Source of the DNA: Pseudomonadota bacterium
GTDB lineage: Bacteria > Pseudomonadota > Alphaproteobacteria > UBA8366 > JADFVY01
DNA length: 14,204 bases
NCBI GenBank assembly: GCA_015222795.1
Contig: JADFVY010000403.1
Span: 1 to 14,204, forward strand
Direction of reading: 5' to 3'
The translations under genes were made by a program, and so were the position numbers. This document shows positions 14,119 through 14,204 of the stretch, piece after piece. Below the pieces are notes generated by a model that searched no databases, was not told the origin of the DNA, and worked only from the letters and a program-made list of their open reading frames with translations. Positions within the stretch are counted from its first letter, which is position 1. Every line of letters begins with the position of its first letter.

Positions 14119-14204
14119 ATGCGCGTTATATGCTGGGGCACATACGATCTGGGCAAGCCCAGAAATCGGATTATGTTGCGCGGTCTTCGCGAGGCAGGGG
14201 TGGA
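14119..14204 (+). CDS. Start of a gene, probably a glycosyltransferase (partial)
   Basis: Open frame from ATG 14119 to the window end: 28 codons beginning MRVICWGTYDLGKPRNRI and continuing with a helix-like LRGLREAGV segment. GGGAA lies four to seven bases upstream. The start WGTYDLGKPR...RGLREAGV resembles the first strand and helix of group 4 glycosyltransferases (a GT-B Rossmann start with a Gly-rich turn). This rests on 28 residues and on memory, so the family is tentative; that it is a coding start is fairly secure. It is on the same strand as the suf operon but separated by about 90 bases. Confidence 0.5.
   Translation, partial: MRVICWGTYDLGKPRNRIMLRGLREAGV

Overview
The window is GC-rich, densely coded chromosomal DNA, most likely from an alphaproteobacterium (Rhodospirillales-like). 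I infer this from the core order sufB-sufC-sufD-sufS-sufU-sufT-sufA-ferredoxin, a cysE-iscR-cysteine desulfurase block just upstream, and an alphaproteobacterial-type CheZ. No 16S or other strict marker is present, so this is inference. There are no tRNA or rRNA genes, insertion sequences, integrases, phage genes or CRISPR arrays.

Left part (1-4222), mixed housekeeping genes. It holds the 3' end of an AsmA/YhdP-like envelope protein, then tyrS (tyrosyl-tRNA synthetase, minus strand), which converges on it. Divergent from tyrS is anmK (anhydro-N-acetylmuramic acid kinase, wall recycling). A lone cheZ (CheY-P phosphatase) and an alpha/beta hydrolase on the minus strand follow. The last two converge on a strong intrinsic terminator at 3525-3558. 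A nested palindrome at 3458-3492 looks like a dispersed repeat.

Right part (4223-14028), an iron-sulfur cluster assembly locus, all on the plus strand. A sigma70-type promoter (4332-4360) leads into cysE, iscR and a class I (NifS/IscS-like) cysteine desulfurase. A 130-bp regulatory gap (6920-7049) carries hairpins, two nearly identical 20-bp direct repeats, a putative promoter and a 25-bp imperfect palindrome resembling an IscR type 1 site. A second Rrf2 regulator of SUF type follows, then sufB, sufC, sufD, sufS, sufU, sufT, an A-type carrier (sufA) and a [2Fe-2S] ferredoxin.

Taken together, CysE feeds cysteine synthesis. The two desulfurases take sulfur from cysteine, SufU relays it from SufS, and SufBCD builds the cluster. 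SufA and SufT help deliver clusters, and the ferredoxin can supply electrons. Two Rrf2 proteins, both with cysteines suited to sensing a cluster, can control the two blocks. I see no unknown gene family. The most unusual signals are regulatory: the repeat/palindrome region before the SUF block, the cysE leader, and the pairing of two Rrf2 regulators with two desulfurases.

The right edge (14119-14204) holds only the first 28 codons of another gene, probably a glycosyltransferase. No gene-free stretch exceeds 300 bases; the longest is 4223-4470.
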